From JBDWFY01 sp964291365 (GTDB taxonomy: Bacteria > Pseudomonadota > Alphaproteobacteria > Rhizobiales > Stappiaceae), in the NCBI GenBank assembly GCA_964291365.2, contig OZ219996.1:62001-126000 (forward strand): DNA of 64,000 nt, read 5' to 3'. Each line of letters begins with the position of its first letter. The stretch's first letter is position 1. Both the position numbers and the translations under genes were made by a program. Of the stretch, positions 14,190-28,000 are shown piece after piece. Below the pieces are notes generated by a model. The model searched no databases. It was not told the DNA's origin and worked only from the letters and a program-made list of their open reading frames with translations.

Positions 14190-15210
14190 GCTTTAACAAC
14201 AGATTTAACAGCTTCAACAAAACAAGAGCTCTCTATTGCACATAATAGCCTACAACAATCAACAGCTTCAACAACAACAGATTCAACAGCTTCAATAAAA
14301 CTAGAGCACATAATAGCCTACAACAATCAACAGCTTTAACAACAACAGAGTCAACAGCTTCGACAAAACTAGATCTCTCTAGAGCACATAATGTAGCCTA
14401 CATCAATCAACATATTCAACAACAACAGATTCAACAGCTTCAATAAAACTAGAGCACATAATAGCCTACAACAATCAACAGCTTTAACAACATATTCACA
14501 GCTTTAACAAAACTAGAGCTCCCTAGAGCACGTAATAGCCTACAACAACCAACAGCTTCCACGACAGATTCAACTGCTTCAACAAAACTAGAGCTCTCTA
14601 GAGCACATAATAGCCTACAACAATCAACAGCTTCCACAACGGATTCAACTGCTTCAACAAAACTAGTGCTCTCTCGAGCACATAATAGCCTACAACAATC
14701 AACAGCTTCAACAAAGTAGAGCCCTCTAGAGCACATAATGTACCTTACAGCAATCAACATCGTCAACAACAGATTCAACAATTTTAACAAAACTAGAGCT
14801 CTCTAGAGCACATATTAGCCTACATTTGACAACTTCAGCAACAACATATTGAACAGCTTCAACAAAACTAGAGCTCTCTAGAGCAGACAATGTAGCCTAC
14901 AACAATCAACATCTGCAACAACAGATTCAACAAACCTAGAGCTCTCTATTGCACATAATAGCCTACAACAATCAACAGCTTCAACAACAGATTCAACAGC
15001 TTCAATATAACAGGAGCACATAATAGCCTACAACAATCAACAGCTTTAGCAACAACAGATTCAATAGCTTCAACAACAGATTCAACAGCTTCAACAAAAT
15101 TAGAGCTCTCTAGAGCACATAATAGCTTACAACAATCAACAGCTTTAACAACAGATTCAACAGCTTCAACAAAACTAGAGCTCTTTAGAGCACATAATAG
15201 CTTCCAACAA
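14190..15210. repeat. Dispersed segmental copy B of a ~1-kb array block
   Basis: Partner of the block at 6,720-7,740. Here it replaces the usual satellite between marker blocks 4 and 5, lengthening that interval to about 2.5 kb. Small differences include ccacgacag against ccacggcag and caatataacagg against caataaaacagg. Confidence 0.75.
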
Positions 15211-16365
15211 TCAACAGCTTTAACATCAGCAGACTCAACAGCTTCAATATTATTACAACAGATTCAACAGCTTTAACAAAACTAGAGCTCTCTAGAGCAC
15301 AAAATAGCCTACAACAATCAACAGCTTTAACAACAGCAGATTCAACAGCTTCAACAACAGATTCAACAGCTACAACAAAACAAGAGCTCTCTAGAGTACA
15401 TAATAGCCTACAACAATCAACATCTTCAACAACAACAGATTCAACAGCTTCAATAAAACTAGAGCACATAAAAGCCTACAAAAATGAACAGCTTCAACAA
15501 CAACAGATTCAACAGCTTCAACAAAAACAGAGTTCTCTAGAGTTCATGATAGCCTACAACAATCAACAGCTTCAACAACAGATTTAACAGCTTCGACAAA
15601 ACTGGAGCTCTCTAGAGCACATAATGTAGCCTACAACAATCAACATCTTCAACAACAACAGATTCAACAACTTCAACAAAACTAGAGCTCTCTATAGCAT
15701 ATAATAGCCTACAACTATCAACAGCTTCAACAACAACAGATTCAACAGCTTGAACAAAACTAGAGCTCTCTATAACATATAATAGCCTACAACAATCAAC
15801 TGCTTCAACAAAAACAGATTCGACAGCTTAAACAAAACTAGACCTCTCTATAACATATAATAGCCTACAACAATCAACAGCTTCAACAACAACAGATTCA
15901 ACAGCTTTGACATAACTAGAGCTCTCTAGAGCACATAATGTAGCCTACAACAATCAACTGCTTCAACAAAAACAGATTCGACAGCTTAAACAAAACTAGA
16001 CCTCTCTATAACATATAATAGCCTACAACAATCAACAGCTTCAACAACAGATTCAACAGCTTAATCAAAACTAGAGCTCTCTATAGTATATAATAGCCTA
16101 CAACAATCAACAGCTTCAACAACCACAGATTCAACAGCTTCAACAAAACTAGAGCTCTCTAGAGCACATAATGTAGCCTACAACAATCAACTTCTTCAAC
16201 AAAAATAGATTCAACAGCTTTAATAAACTAGAGCACATAATAGCCTACAACAATCAACAGCTTTAACAACAACAGATTCAACAGCTTCAACAAAACTAGA
16301 GCTCTCTAGAGCACATAATAGCTTACAACAATCAACAGCTTCTACAACAAATTCAACAGCTTCAA

Positions 16366-16435
16366 CATAGTGATTGAAGCTATTGATTTATTGGGGCGAG
16401 CCTACACTTACACAAAATAGACTGTACTCACAATC
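16366..16435 (+). repeat. Marker block 5
   Basis: Consensus-like copy, 2,511 bp after block 4. Confidence 0.8.
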
Positions 16436-18023
16436 AACAGCTTTAATTGTACTAACAAGATCAACTGATTGAACAGCTTCAACACTACCAACAGTCAACA
16501 GCTTCAACAACAACAGATTCAACATCAACGACAATCAACAACTTCAACATGGTTATCAACAGATTTAACAACTGATTCAGCAGCTTCAAAAACAGATTCA
16601 ACAACTACAGCTTCAACAATCAACAGCTTCAACAACAGATTTAACAGCTTCAACAAAACTAGAGCTCTCAAGAGCTCATAATAGCCTACAACAATCAACA
16701 GCTTCAACAACAGATTCAACTGCTTCAACAAAACTAGAACTCTCTAAAGCACATAATGTAGCCTACAACAATCAACAGCTTCAACAACAGATTCAACAAC
16801 TTCAACAAAACTAGAGCTCTCTATTACACATAATAGCCTACAACAATCAACAGCTTCAACAACAACAGATTCAACAGCTTGAACAAAACTAGAACTCTCT
16901 ATAGCATATTATAATAGCCTACAACAATCAACAGCTTCAACAACAACAGATTCAACAGCTTAAACAAAACTAGAGCTCTCTATAGCATATAATTGCCTAC
17001 AACAATCGACTGCTTCAACAACAACAGATTCGACAGCTTAAACAAAACTAGACCTCTCTATAACATATAATAGCCTACAACAATCAACAGCTTCAACAAC
17101 GGATTCAACAGCTTGAACTAAACTAGAGCTCTCTATAGTATATAATAGCCTACAACAATCAACAGCTTCAACAACAACAGATTCAACAGCTTCAACAAAA
17201 CTAGAGCTCTCTAGAGCACATAATGTAGCCTACAACAATCAACATCTTCAACAAAAAAAGATTCAACAGCTTTAATAAACTAGAGCACATAATAGCCTAC
17301 AACAATCAACAGCTTCAACGACAGATTCAACTGCTTCAACAAAACTAGAGCTCTCTAAAGCACATAATGTAGCCTACAACAATCAACAGCTTCAACAACA
17401 GATTCAACAACTTCAACAAAACTAGAGCTCTCTATTACACATAATAGCCTACAACAATCAACAGCTTCAACAACAACGGATTCAACAGCTTGAACAAAAC
17501 TAGAGCTCTCTATAGCGTATAATAGCCTACAACAATCAACTGCTTCAACAACAACAGATTCAACAGCTTAAACAAAACTAGAGCTCTCTATAGCATATAA
17601 TAGCCTACAACAATCAACTGCTTCAACAACAACAGATTCGACAGCTTAAACAAAACTAGACCTCTCTATAACATATAATAGCCTACAACAATCAACAGCT
17701 TCAGCAACAGATTCAATAGCTTAAACAAAACTAGAGCTCTCTATAGTATATAATAGCCTACAACAATCACAGCTTCAACAACTACAGATTCAACAGCTTT
17801 GACAAAACTAGAGCTCTCTAGAGCACATAATGTAGCCTACAACAATCAACATCTTCAACAAAAGTAGATTCAACAGCTTTAATAAACTAGAGCATTAATA
17901 GCCTACAACAATCAACAGCTTTAACAACAACAGATTCAACATCTTCAACAAAACTAGAGCTCTCTAGAGCACGTAATAGCTTACAACAATCAACAGCTTC
18001 TACAACAAATTCAACAGCTTCAA

Positions 18024-18093
18024 CATAGTGATTGAAGCTATTGATTTATTGGGGCGAGCCTACACTTACACAAAATAGACTGTACTCACAATC
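18024..18093 (+). repeat. Marker block 6
   Basis: Consensus-like copy. The following satellite has the variants gattcaagatcaac and caataacttc, which recur after block 11 near 25,095, linking these two higher-order units. Confidence 0.8.
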
Positions 18094-18760
18094 AACAGCT
18101 TTAATTGTACTAACAAGATCAACTGATTGAACAGCTTCAACAGTACCAACAATCAACAGCTTCAACAACAACAGATTCAAGATCAACGACAATCAATAAC
18201 TTCAACATGGTTATCAACAGATTTAACACTGATTCAACAGCTTCAAAAACAGATTCAACAACTACAGCTTCAACAATCAACAGCTTCAACAACAGATTCA
18301 ACTGCTTCAACAAAACTAGAGCTCTCTAAAGCACATAATGTAGCCTACAACAATCAACAGCTTCAACAACAGATTCAACAACTTCAACAAAACTAGAGCT
18401 GTCTATTACACATAATAGCCTCCAACAATCAACAGCTTCAACAACAGATTCAACAGCTTGAACAAAACTAGAGCTCTCTATAGCATATAATAGCCTACAA
18501 CAATCAACTGCTTCAACAACAACAGATTCAACATCTTAAACAAAACTAGAGCTCTCTATAGCATATAATGGCCTACAATAATCAACATCTTCAACAAAAA
18601 TAGATTCAACAGCTTAAATAAACTAGAGCACATAATAGCCTACAACAAACAACACCTTTAACAACAGCAGATTCAACAGCTTCAACAAAACTAGAGCTCT
18701 CTAGAGCACATAATAGCTTACAACAGTCAACAGCTTCTACAACAAATTCAACAGCTTCAA

Positions 18761-18830
18761 CATAGTGATTGAAACTATTGATTTATTGGGGCGAGCCTAC
18801 ACTTACACAAAATAGACTGTACTCACAATC
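18761..18830 (+). repeat. Marker block 7
   Basis: Copy with tgaaactattg. It is only 737 bp after block 6, the shortest interval in the array. Confidence 0.8.
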
Positions 18831-19415
18831 AACAGCTTTAATTGTACTAACAAGATCAACTGATTGAACAGCTTCAACACTACCAACAATCAACAGCTTC
18901 AACAACAGATTCAACATCAACGACAATCAAAAACTTCAACATGGTTATCAACAGATTTAACAACTGATTCAACAGCTTCAACAATCAACAGCTTCAAAAA
19001 CAGATTCAACAGCTACAGCTTCAACAATCAACAGCTTCAACAAAACTAGAGCTCTCAAGAGCTCATAACAGCCTAAACAGTCAACAGCTTCAACAACAGA
19101 TTCAACTGCTTCAACAAAACTAGAGCTCTCTAAAGCATATAATGTAGCCTACAACAATCAACAGCTTCAACAACAACAGATTCAACTGCTTCAACAAAAC
19201 TAGACCTCTCTACAACATATAACAATCAACAGCTTCAACAACAGATTCAACAGCTTAAACAAAACTAGAGCTCTCTATAGTATATAATAGCCTACAACAA
19301 TCAACAGCTTCAACAACCACAGATTCAACAGCTTCGACAAAACTAGAGCTATTACTATAGCACTTGTATGCAAGTCCCGAGATTTTTTTTTCTTGGAAAA
19401 AAAAAAAAAATCTCA

Positions 19416-19487
19416 GGACTTGAGTGGGAATCGAACCCACACTCTCACATCTCCGGTGTGATGCTCTACCAATTAAGCTATCAAGCC
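19416..19487 (-). tRNA. tRNA-like sequence, anticodon position GGA, probably SINE head or pseudogene
   Basis: A 72-nt cloverleaf can be drawn. Acceptor GGCTTGA pairs with TCAAGTC (one G-U); D stem GCTT/GAGC; anticodon stem TCACA/TGTGA; loop CCGGAGA; four-base variable loop; T stem GTGGG/CCCAC with loop TTCGATT. The internal Pol III promoter is good: A box TAGCTTAATTGG, B box GGTTCGATTCC. Two points argue against an ordinary tRNA gene. Position 33 is C where U is almost universal, and a GGA (serine) anticodon should come with a long variable arm, which is absent. The A and B boxes could still drive transcription. Confidence 0.6.
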
Positions 19488-19770
19488 CCTTGGGAGCAAG
19501 GTGGTGGGAAGGAAGGTATACAAGTGCTAGTTCTTGGTGCCCATTACATCAGAATAAGCTTCTCTTATGAAACACCCCTGCGGTGACGATGCTGTCACCG
19601 TGGCACTCAGCTAGATGCTCTAGCCATCAGGCCTAACTCATCAAGGAATCATTACTATAGCACTTGTATGCAACACTTGTATGTGTTTCATAAGAGAAGC
19701 TTCTTCTGATGTAATGGGCACCAAGAACTAGCACTTGTATACCTTCCTTCCCACCACCTTGCTCCCAAGG

Positions 19771-19842
19771 GGCTTGATAGCTTAATTGGTAGAGCATCAC
19801 ACCGGAGATGTGAGAGTGTGGGTTCGATTCCCACTCAAGTCC
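19771..19842 (+). tRNA. tRNA-like sequence, second (inverted) copy
   Basis: Identical to the copy in the first arm over all 72 nt, in the opposite orientation, including C33, the GGA at 34-36 and the intact A and B boxes. The two copies converge on nothing: they face away from the arm junction near 19,673 and could base-pair with each other over the whole arm if co-transcribed. Identity in the tRNA-like part, while hairpins elsewhere in the arms differ (gccacggtgac against gccacgatgac), suggests recent origin or selection on this part. Confidence 0.6.
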
Positions 19843-20298
19843 TGAGATTTTTTTTCCAAGAAAAAAAAAATCTCGGGACTTGCATACAAGTGCTATAGTA
19901 ATGATTCCTTGATGAGTTAGGCCTGATGGCTAGAGCATCTAGCTGAGTGCCACGATGACAGCATCGTCACCGCAGGGGTGTTTCATAAGAGAAGCTTCTT
20001 CTGAAACTAGAGCTCTCTAGAGCACATAATGTACCCTACAACAATCAACATCTTCAACAAAAATAGATTCAACAGCTTTAATAAACTAGAGCACGTAATA
20101 GCCTACAACAATCAACAGCTTTAACAACTACAGACTCAACAGCTTCAACAAAAGTAGAGCTCTCTAGAGCACATAATAGCTTACAACAATCAACAGCTTC
20201 TACAACAAATTCAACAGCTTCAACAAAACTAGAGCTCTCTAGAGCACATAATAGCTTACAACAATCAACAGCTTCTACAACAAATTCAACAGCTTCAA

Positions 20299-20368
20299 CA
20301 TAGTGATTGAAGCTATTGATTTATTGGGGCGAGCCTACACTTACACAAAATAGACTGTACTCACAACC
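20299..20368 (+). repeat. Marker block 8
   Basis: Consensus-like copy. The interval from block 7 is 1,538 bp, or about 874 bp once the tRNA-unit insertion and one target copy are removed. Confidence 0.8.
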
Positions 20369-21509
20369 AACAGCTTCAATTGTACTAACAAGATCAACTG
20401 ATTGAACAGCTTCAACACTACCAACAATCAACCGCTTCAACAACAACAGATTCAACATCGACAATCAACAACTTCAACATGGTTAACAGATTTAACAACT
20501 GATTCAACAGCTTCAAAAACAGATTCAACAACTACAGCTTCAACTATCAACAGCTTCAACAGATTTAAAAGCTTCAACAAAACTAGAGCTCTCAAGAGCT
20601 CATAATAGCCTACAACAATCAACAGCTTCAACAACAGATTCAACTGCTTCAACAAAACTAGAGCTCTCTAAAGCACATAATGTAGCCTACAACAATCAAC
20701 AGCTTCAACAACAGATTCAACAACTTCAACAAAACTAGAGCTCTCTATTACACATAATAGCCTACAACAATCAACAGCTTCAACAACAACAGATTCAACA
20801 GCTTGAACAAAACTAGAGCTCTCTATAGCATATAATAGCCTACAACAATCAACAGCTTCAACAACAACAGATTCAACAGCTTAAACAAAACTAGACCTCT
20901 CTATAAGATATAATAGCCTACAACAATCAACAGCTTCAACAACAGATTCAACAGCTTCAACAACAGATTCAACATCTTCAACAAAATTAGAGCTCTCTAT
21001 TGCACATAATAGCCAACAACAATCAACAGCTTCAACAACAACAGATTCGACAGCTTAAACAAAACTAGAGCTCTCTATAGCATATAATATCCTACAACAA
21101 TCAACAGCTTCAACAACAGTTTCAACAGCTTAAACAAAACTAGAGCTCTCTATAGCATATAATATCCTACAACAATCAACAGCTTCAACAACAGTTTCAA
21201 CAGCTTAAACAAAACTAGAGCTCTCTATAGTATATAATAGCCTACAACAATCAACAGCTTTAACAACCACAGATTCAACAGCTTCGACAAAACTAGAGCT
21301 CTCTAGAGCGCATAATGTAGCCTACAACAATCAACATCTTCAACAAAAATAGATTCAACAGCTTTAATAAACTAGAGCACATAATAACCTACAACAATCA
21401 ACAGCTTTAACAACAACAGATTCAACAGCTTCAACAAAACTAGAGCTCTCTAGAGCACATAATAGCTTACAACAATCAACAGCTTCTACAACAAATTCAA
21501 CAGCTTCAA

Positions 21510-21581
21510 CATAGTGATTGAAGCTATTGATTTATTGGGGCGAGCCTACACTTACACAAAATATAGACTGTACTCACAATC
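21510..21581 (+). repeat. Marker block 9
   Basis: Carries a private two-base expansion (acaaaatatagactg), so it is 72 bp. Confidence 0.8.
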
Positions 21582-22725
21582 AACAGCTTTATTTGTACTA
21601 ACAAGATCAACTGATTGAACAGCTTCAACACTACCAACAATCAACAGCTTCAACAACAACAGATTGAACATCAACGACAATCAACAACTTCAACATGGTT
21701 AACAGATTTAACAACTGATTCAACAGCTTCAAAAACAGATTCAACAACTACAGCTTCAACTATCAACAGCTTCAACAGATTTAAAAGCTTCAACAAAACT
21801 AGAGCTCTCAAGAGCTCATAATAGCCTACAACAATCAACAGCTTCAACAACAGATTCAACTGCTTCAACAAAACTAGAGCTCTCTAAAGCACATAATGTA
21901 GCCTACAACAATCAACAGCTTCAACAACAGATTCAACAACTTCAACAAAACTAGAGCTCTCTATTACACATAATAGCCTACAACAATCAACAGCTTCAAC
22001 AACAACAGATTCAACAGCTTGAACAAAACTAGAGCTCTCTATAGCATATAATAGCCTACAACAATCAACAGCTTCAACAACAACAGATTCAACAGCTTAA
22101 ACAAAACTAGACCTCTCTATAAGATATAATAGCCTACAACAATCAACAGCTTCAACAACAGATTCAACAGCTTCAACAACAGATTCAACATCTTCAACAA
22201 AATTAGAGCTCTCTATTGCACATAATAGCCAACAACAATCAACAGCTTCAACAACAACAGATTTGACAGCTTAAACAAAACTAGAGCTCTCTATAGCATA
22301 TAATATCCTACAACAATCAACAGCTTCAACAACAGTTTCAACAGCTTAAACAAAACTAGAGCTCTCTATAGCATATAATATCCTACAACAATCAACAGCT
22401 TCAACAACAGTTTCAACAGCTTAAACAAAACTAGAGCTCTCTATAGTATATAATAGCCTACAACAATCAACAGCTTTAACAACCACAGATTCAACAGCTT
22501 CGACAAAACTAGAGCTCTCTAGAGCGCATAATGTAGCCTACAACAATCAACATCTTCAACAAAAATAGATTCAACAGCTTTAATAAACTAGAGCACATTA
22601 TAACCTACAACAATCAACAGCTTTAACAACAACAGATTCAACAGCTTCAACAAAACTAGAGCTCTCTAGAGCACATAATAGCTTACAACAATCAACAGCT
22701 TCTACAACAAATTCAACAGCTTCAA

Positions 22726-22797
22726 CATAGTGATTGAAGCTATTGATTTATTGGGGCGAGCCTACACTTACACAAAATATAGACTGTACTCACAATC
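22726..22797 (+). repeat. Marker block 10
   Basis: Shares the two-base expansion of block 9, 1,216 bp downstream. Confidence 0.8.
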
Positions 22798-24944
22798 AAC
22801 AGCTTTATTTGTACTAACAAGATCAACTGATTGAACAGCTTCAACACTACCAACAATCAACAGCTTCAACAACAACAGATTGAACATCAACGACAATCAA
22901 CAACTTCAACATGGTTATCAACAGATTTAACAACTGATTCAACAGCTTCAAAAACAGATTCAACAACTACAGCTTCAACAATCAACAGCTTCAACAACAG
23001 ATTTAACAGCTTCAACAAAACTAGAGCTCTCAAGAGCTCATAATAGCCTACAACAATCAATAGCTTCAACAACAGATTCAACTGCTTCAACAAAACTAGA
23101 GCTCTCTAAAGCACATAATGTAGCCTACAACAATCAACAGCTTCAACAACAACAGATTCAACAGCTTGAACAAAACTAGAGCTCTCTATAGCATATAATA
23201 GCCTACAACAATCAACAGCTTCAACAACAACAGATTCAACAGCTTAAACAAAACTAGAGCTCTCTATTGCACATAATAGCCTACAACAATCAACTGCTTC
23301 AACAACAACAGATTCGACAGCTTTAACAAAACTAGACCTCTCTATAACATATAATAGCCTACAACAATCAACAGCTTCAACAACAGATTCAACAGCTTGA
23401 ACAAAACTAGAGCTCTCTATAGCATATAATAGCCTACAACAATCAACAGCTTCAACAACTATACAGATTCAACAGCTTAAACAAAACGAGAACTCTCTAT
23501 TGCACATAATAGCCTACAACAATCAACTGCTTCAACAACAACAGATTCGACAGCTTTAACAAAACTAGACCTCTCTATAACATATAATAGCCTACAACAA
23601 TCAACAGCTTCAACAACAGATTCAACAGCTTCAACAAAATTAGAGCTCTCTATTGCACATAATAGCCTACAACAATCAACAGCTTCAACAACAACAGATT
23701 CGACAGCTTAAACAAAACTAGAGCTCTCTATAGCATATAATAGCCTACAACAATCAACTACTTCAACAACAGATTCGACAGCTTAAATAAAACTAGACCT
23801 CTCTATAACATATAATAGCTTACAACAATCAACAATTTCAACAACAGATTCGACAGCTTAAATAAAACTAGAGCTCTCTATAACATATAATAGCCTACAA
23901 CAATCAACAGCTTCAACAACAGATTCAACAGCTTAAACAAAACTAGAGCTCTCTATAGTATATAATAGCCTACAACAATCAACACCTTCAACAACAACAG
24001 ATTCAACAGCTTCAACAAAACTAGAGCTCTCTATTGCACATAATAGCCTACAACAATCAACTTCTTCAACAAAAATAGATTCAACAGCTTTAATAAAAAT
24101 AGAGCACATAATAGCCTACAACAATCAACAGCTTTAACAACAACAGATTCAACAGCTTCAATTAAACTAGGGCACTTAATAGCCTACAACAATCAACAGC
24201 TTCAAAAAAACTAGAGCTCACTAGAGCATATAATAGCCTACAATCAACAGCTTCAACCACAGATTCAACAGCTTCAACAAAACTAGAGCTCTCTAAAGCA
24301 CATAATGTAGCCTACAACAATCAACAGCTTCAACAAAACTAGAGCTCACTAGAGCATATAATAGCCTACAATCAACAGCTTCAACCACAGATTCAACAGC
24401 TTCAACAAAACTAGAGCTCTCTAAAGCACATTATGTAGCCTACAACAATCAACAGCTTCAACAACAACAGATTTAACAGCTTAAAAAAAACTAGAGCTAT
24501 CTATAGCATGTAATAGCTTACAACAATCAACAGCTTCAACAACAACAAATTCGACAGCTTAAACAAAACTAGACCTCTCTATAAGATATAATAGCCTACA
24601 ACAATCAACAGCTTCAACAACAGATTCAACAGCTTAAACAAAACTAGAGCTCTCTAGAGCACATAATAACCTACAACAATCAACAGCTTCAACAACAGAT
24701 TCAACAGCTTCAACAAAACTAGAGCTCTCTATTGAACATAATAGCCTACAACAATCAACAGCTTCAACAAGAACAGATTCAACAGCTTAAACAAAACTAG
24801 AGCTCTCTATAGCATATAATAGCCTACAACAATCAACAGCTTTAACAACAACAGATTCAACAGCTTCAACAAAACTAGAGCTCTCTAGAGCACATAATAG
24901 CTTACAACAATCAACAGCTTCTACAACAAATTCAACAGCTTCAA

Positions 24945-25014
24945 CATAGTGATTGAAGCTATTGATTTATTGGGGCGAGCCTACACTTACACAAAATAGA
25001 CTGTACTCACAATC
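24945..25014 (+). repeat. Marker block 11
   Basis: Last copy before a 13.5-kb stretch without any marker block. Confidence 0.8.
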
Positions 25015-28000
25015 AACAGCTTTAATTGTACTAACAAGATCAACTGATTGAACAGCTTCAACAGTACCAACAATCAACAGCTTCAACAACAACAGATTCA
25101 AGATCAACGACAATCAATAACTTCAACATGGTTATCAACAGATTTAACACTGATTCAACAGCTTCAAAAACAGATTCAACAACTACAGCTTCAACAATCA
25201 ACAGCTTCAACAACAGATTCAACTGCTTCAACAAAACTAGAGCTCTCTAAAGCACATAATGTAGCCTACAACAATCAACAGCTTCAACAACAACAGATTC
25301 AACAGCTTCAACAAAACTAGAGCTCTCAAGAGCTCATAATAGCCTACAACAATCAACAGCTTCAACAACAGATTCAACTGCTTCAACAAAACTAGAACTC
25401 TCTAAAGCACATAATGTAGCCTACAACAATCAACAGCTTCAACAACAGATTCAACAACTTCAACAAAACTACAGCTCTCTATTACACATAATAGCCTACA
25501 ACAATCAACAGCTTCAACAACAACAGATTCAACAGCTTGAACAAAACTAGAGCTCTCTATGGCATATAATAGCCTACAACAATCAACAGCTTCAACAACA
25601 ACAGATTCAACAGCTTAAACAAACTAGACCTCTCTATAAGATATAATAGCCTACAACAATCAACAGCTTCAACAACAGATCCAACAGCTTCAACAAAACT
25701 AGAGCTCTCTATAGCATATAATAGCCTACAACAATCAACAGCTTCAACAACAACAGATTCAACAGCTTCAACAAAACTAGAGCTCTCTATTGCACATAAT
25801 AGCCTACAACAATCAACTTCTTCAACAAAAATAGATTCAACAGCTTTAATAAAAATAGAGCACATAATAGCCTACAACAATCAACAGCTTTAACAACAAC
25901 AGATTCAACAGCTTCAATTAAACTAGGGCATTTAATAGCCTACAACAATCAACAGCTTCAACAAAACTAGTGCTCACTAGAGCATATAATAGCCTACAAT
26001 CAACAGCTTCAACCACAGATTCAACAGCTTCAACAAAACTAGAGCTCTCTAAAGCACATAATGTAGCCTACAACAATCAACAGCTTCAACAACAACAGAT
26101 TCAACAGCTTGAACAAAACTTGAGCTCTCTATAGCATATAATAGCCTACAACAATCAACAGCTTCAACAACAACAGATTCAACAGCTTAAACAAAACTGG
26201 AGCTCTCTATAGCATATAATAGCCTACAACAATCAACAGCTTCAACAACAACAGATTCAACAGCTTCAACAAAACTAGAGCTCTCTATTGCACATAATAG
26301 CCTACAACAATCAACTTCTTCAACAAAAATAGATTCAACAGCTTTAATAAAAATAGAGCACATAATAGCCTACAACAATCAACAGCTTTAACAACAACAG
26401 ATTCAACAGCTTCAATTAAACTAGGGCATTTAATAGCCTACAACAATCAACAGCTTCAACAAAACTAGAGCTCACTAGAGCATATAATAGCCTACAATCA
26501 ACAGCTTCAACCACAGATTCAACAGCTTCAACAAAACTAGAGCTCTCTAAAGCACATAATGTAGCCTACAACAATCAACAGCTTCAACAACAACAGATTC
26601 AACAGCTTGAACAAAACTAGAGCTCTCTATAGCATATAATAGCCTACAACAATCAACAGCTTCAACAACAACAGATTCAACAGCTTAAACAAAACTAGAC
26701 CTCTCTATAAGATATAATAGCCTACAACAATCAACAGCTTCAACAACAGATTCAACAGCTTCAACAAAATTAGAGCTCTCTATTGCACATAATAGCCTAC
26801 AACAATCAATAGCTTCAACAACAACAGATTCGACAGCTTAAACATAACTAGAGCTCTCTATAGCATATAATAGCCTACAACAATCAACAGCTTCAACAAC
26901 AGATTCGACAGCTTAAACAAAACTAGACCTCTCTATAACATATAATAGCCTACAACAATCAACAGCTTCAACAACAGATTGAACAGCTTAAACAAAACTA
27001 GAGCTCTCTATAGCATATAATAGCCTACAACAATCAACAGCTTCAACAACAACAGATTCAACAGCTTCAACAAAACTAGAGCTCTCTATTGCACATAATA
27101 GCCTACAACAATCAACTTCTTCAACAAAAATAGATTCAACAGCTTTAATAAAAATAGAGCACATAATAGCCTACAACAATCAACAGCTTTAACAACAACA
27201 GATTCAACAGCTTCAATTAAACTAGGGAACTTAATAGCCTACAACAATCAACAGCTTCAACAAAACTAGAGCTCACTAGAGCATATAATAGCCTACAATC
27301 AACAGCTTCAACCACAGATTCAACAGCTTCAACAAAACTAGAGCTCTCTAAAGCACATAATGTAGCCTACAACAATCAACAGCTTCAACCACAGATTCAA
27401 CAGCTTCAACAAAACTAGAGCTCTCTAAAGCACATAATGTAGCCTACAACAATCAACAGCTTCAACAAAACTAGAGCTCACTAGAGCATGTAATAGCCTA
27501 CAATCAACAGCTTCAACGACAGATTCAACAGCTTCAACAAAACTAGAGCTCTCTAATGCACAAAATGTAGCCTACAACAATCAACAGCTTCAACAACAAC
27601 AGAGTCAACAGCTTAAAAAAAACTAGAGCTGTCTATAGCATGTAATAGCCTACAACAATCAACAGCTTCAACAACAACAGATTCGACAGCTTAAACAAAA
27701 ATTAGACCTCTCTATAGCCTGCAACAATCAACAGCTTCAACAACAGATTCAACAGCTTAAACAAAACTAGAGCTCTCTAGAGCACATAATAACCTACAAC
27801 AATCAACAGCTTCAACAACAGATTCAACTGCTTCAACAAAACTAGTGCTCTCTAAAGCACATAAAGTAGCCTACAACAATCAACAGCTTCAACAACAAAT
27901 TCAACAACTTCAACAAAACTAGAGCTCTCTATTACGCGTAATTGCCTACAACAATCAACAGCTTCAACAACAGATTCAACAGCTTGAACAAAACTAGAGC

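Larger units (their letters stand above)
19351..20003. mobile_element. Inverted dimer of a ~300-bp tRNA-bearing unit, flanked by 11-bp duplications
   Basis: This 653-bp insertion in the satellite is flanked by AAACTAGAGCT on both sides (19,340-19,350 and 20,004-20,014). It holds two arms of the same ~300-bp unit in opposite orientation, minus-strand arm first. Each arm is slightly longer than one unit and ends where it began: attactatagcacttgtatg occurs at 19,351 and 19,651 in the first arm, and tttcataagagaagcttctt at 19,686 and 19,981 in the second. Each unit has a tRNA-like body, a T/A-rich hairpin (attttttttccaag then an A tract), and a second structured part with perfect hairpins (gctaga/tctagc; ggtgac/gtcacc in the left arm). 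An 11-bp duplication fits insertion by a LINE-type reverse transcriptase, as for SINEs; the terminal redundancy fits a tandem or circular template. The mechanism is inference. Confidence 0.75.
20369..23100. repeat. Higher-order repeat, 1,211-1,216-bp period
   Basis: Three marker-anchored units begin at 20,299, 21,510 and 22,726. The first two share the short forms catggttaacag and cttcaacagatttaaaagc. The second and third share an extra AT in the marker and the tagagcgcataatg variant at their right ends. So adjacent units are related stepwise, as expected from serial unequal exchange. Confidence 0.8.
9341..25014. repeat. Satellite array, domain 2 (punctuated by marker blocks)
   Basis: Same 75-bp family, but now with a second spacer type, gagctctctatagcatataatagcc, in which the ctctagag dyad is lost. 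Unlike domain 1 it is broken at intervals by a 70-bp non-satellite marker block (eleven copies here). Each marker is followed by a conserved string of sub-repeats including actaacaagatcaactgat and catcaacgacaatcaac. Higher-order periods follow marker spacing (1,044 bp; 1,211-1,216 bp; ~2.5 kb). Confidence 0.92.

Noticed and set aside
19686..20003. A hammerhead ribozyme in the 300-bp tRNA-bearing unit (as in retrozymes)
   Set aside because: Candidate strings ctgatgt, ttgatgag and ctgatgg each break the CUGANGA core, and no matching GAAA arm is placed correctly.
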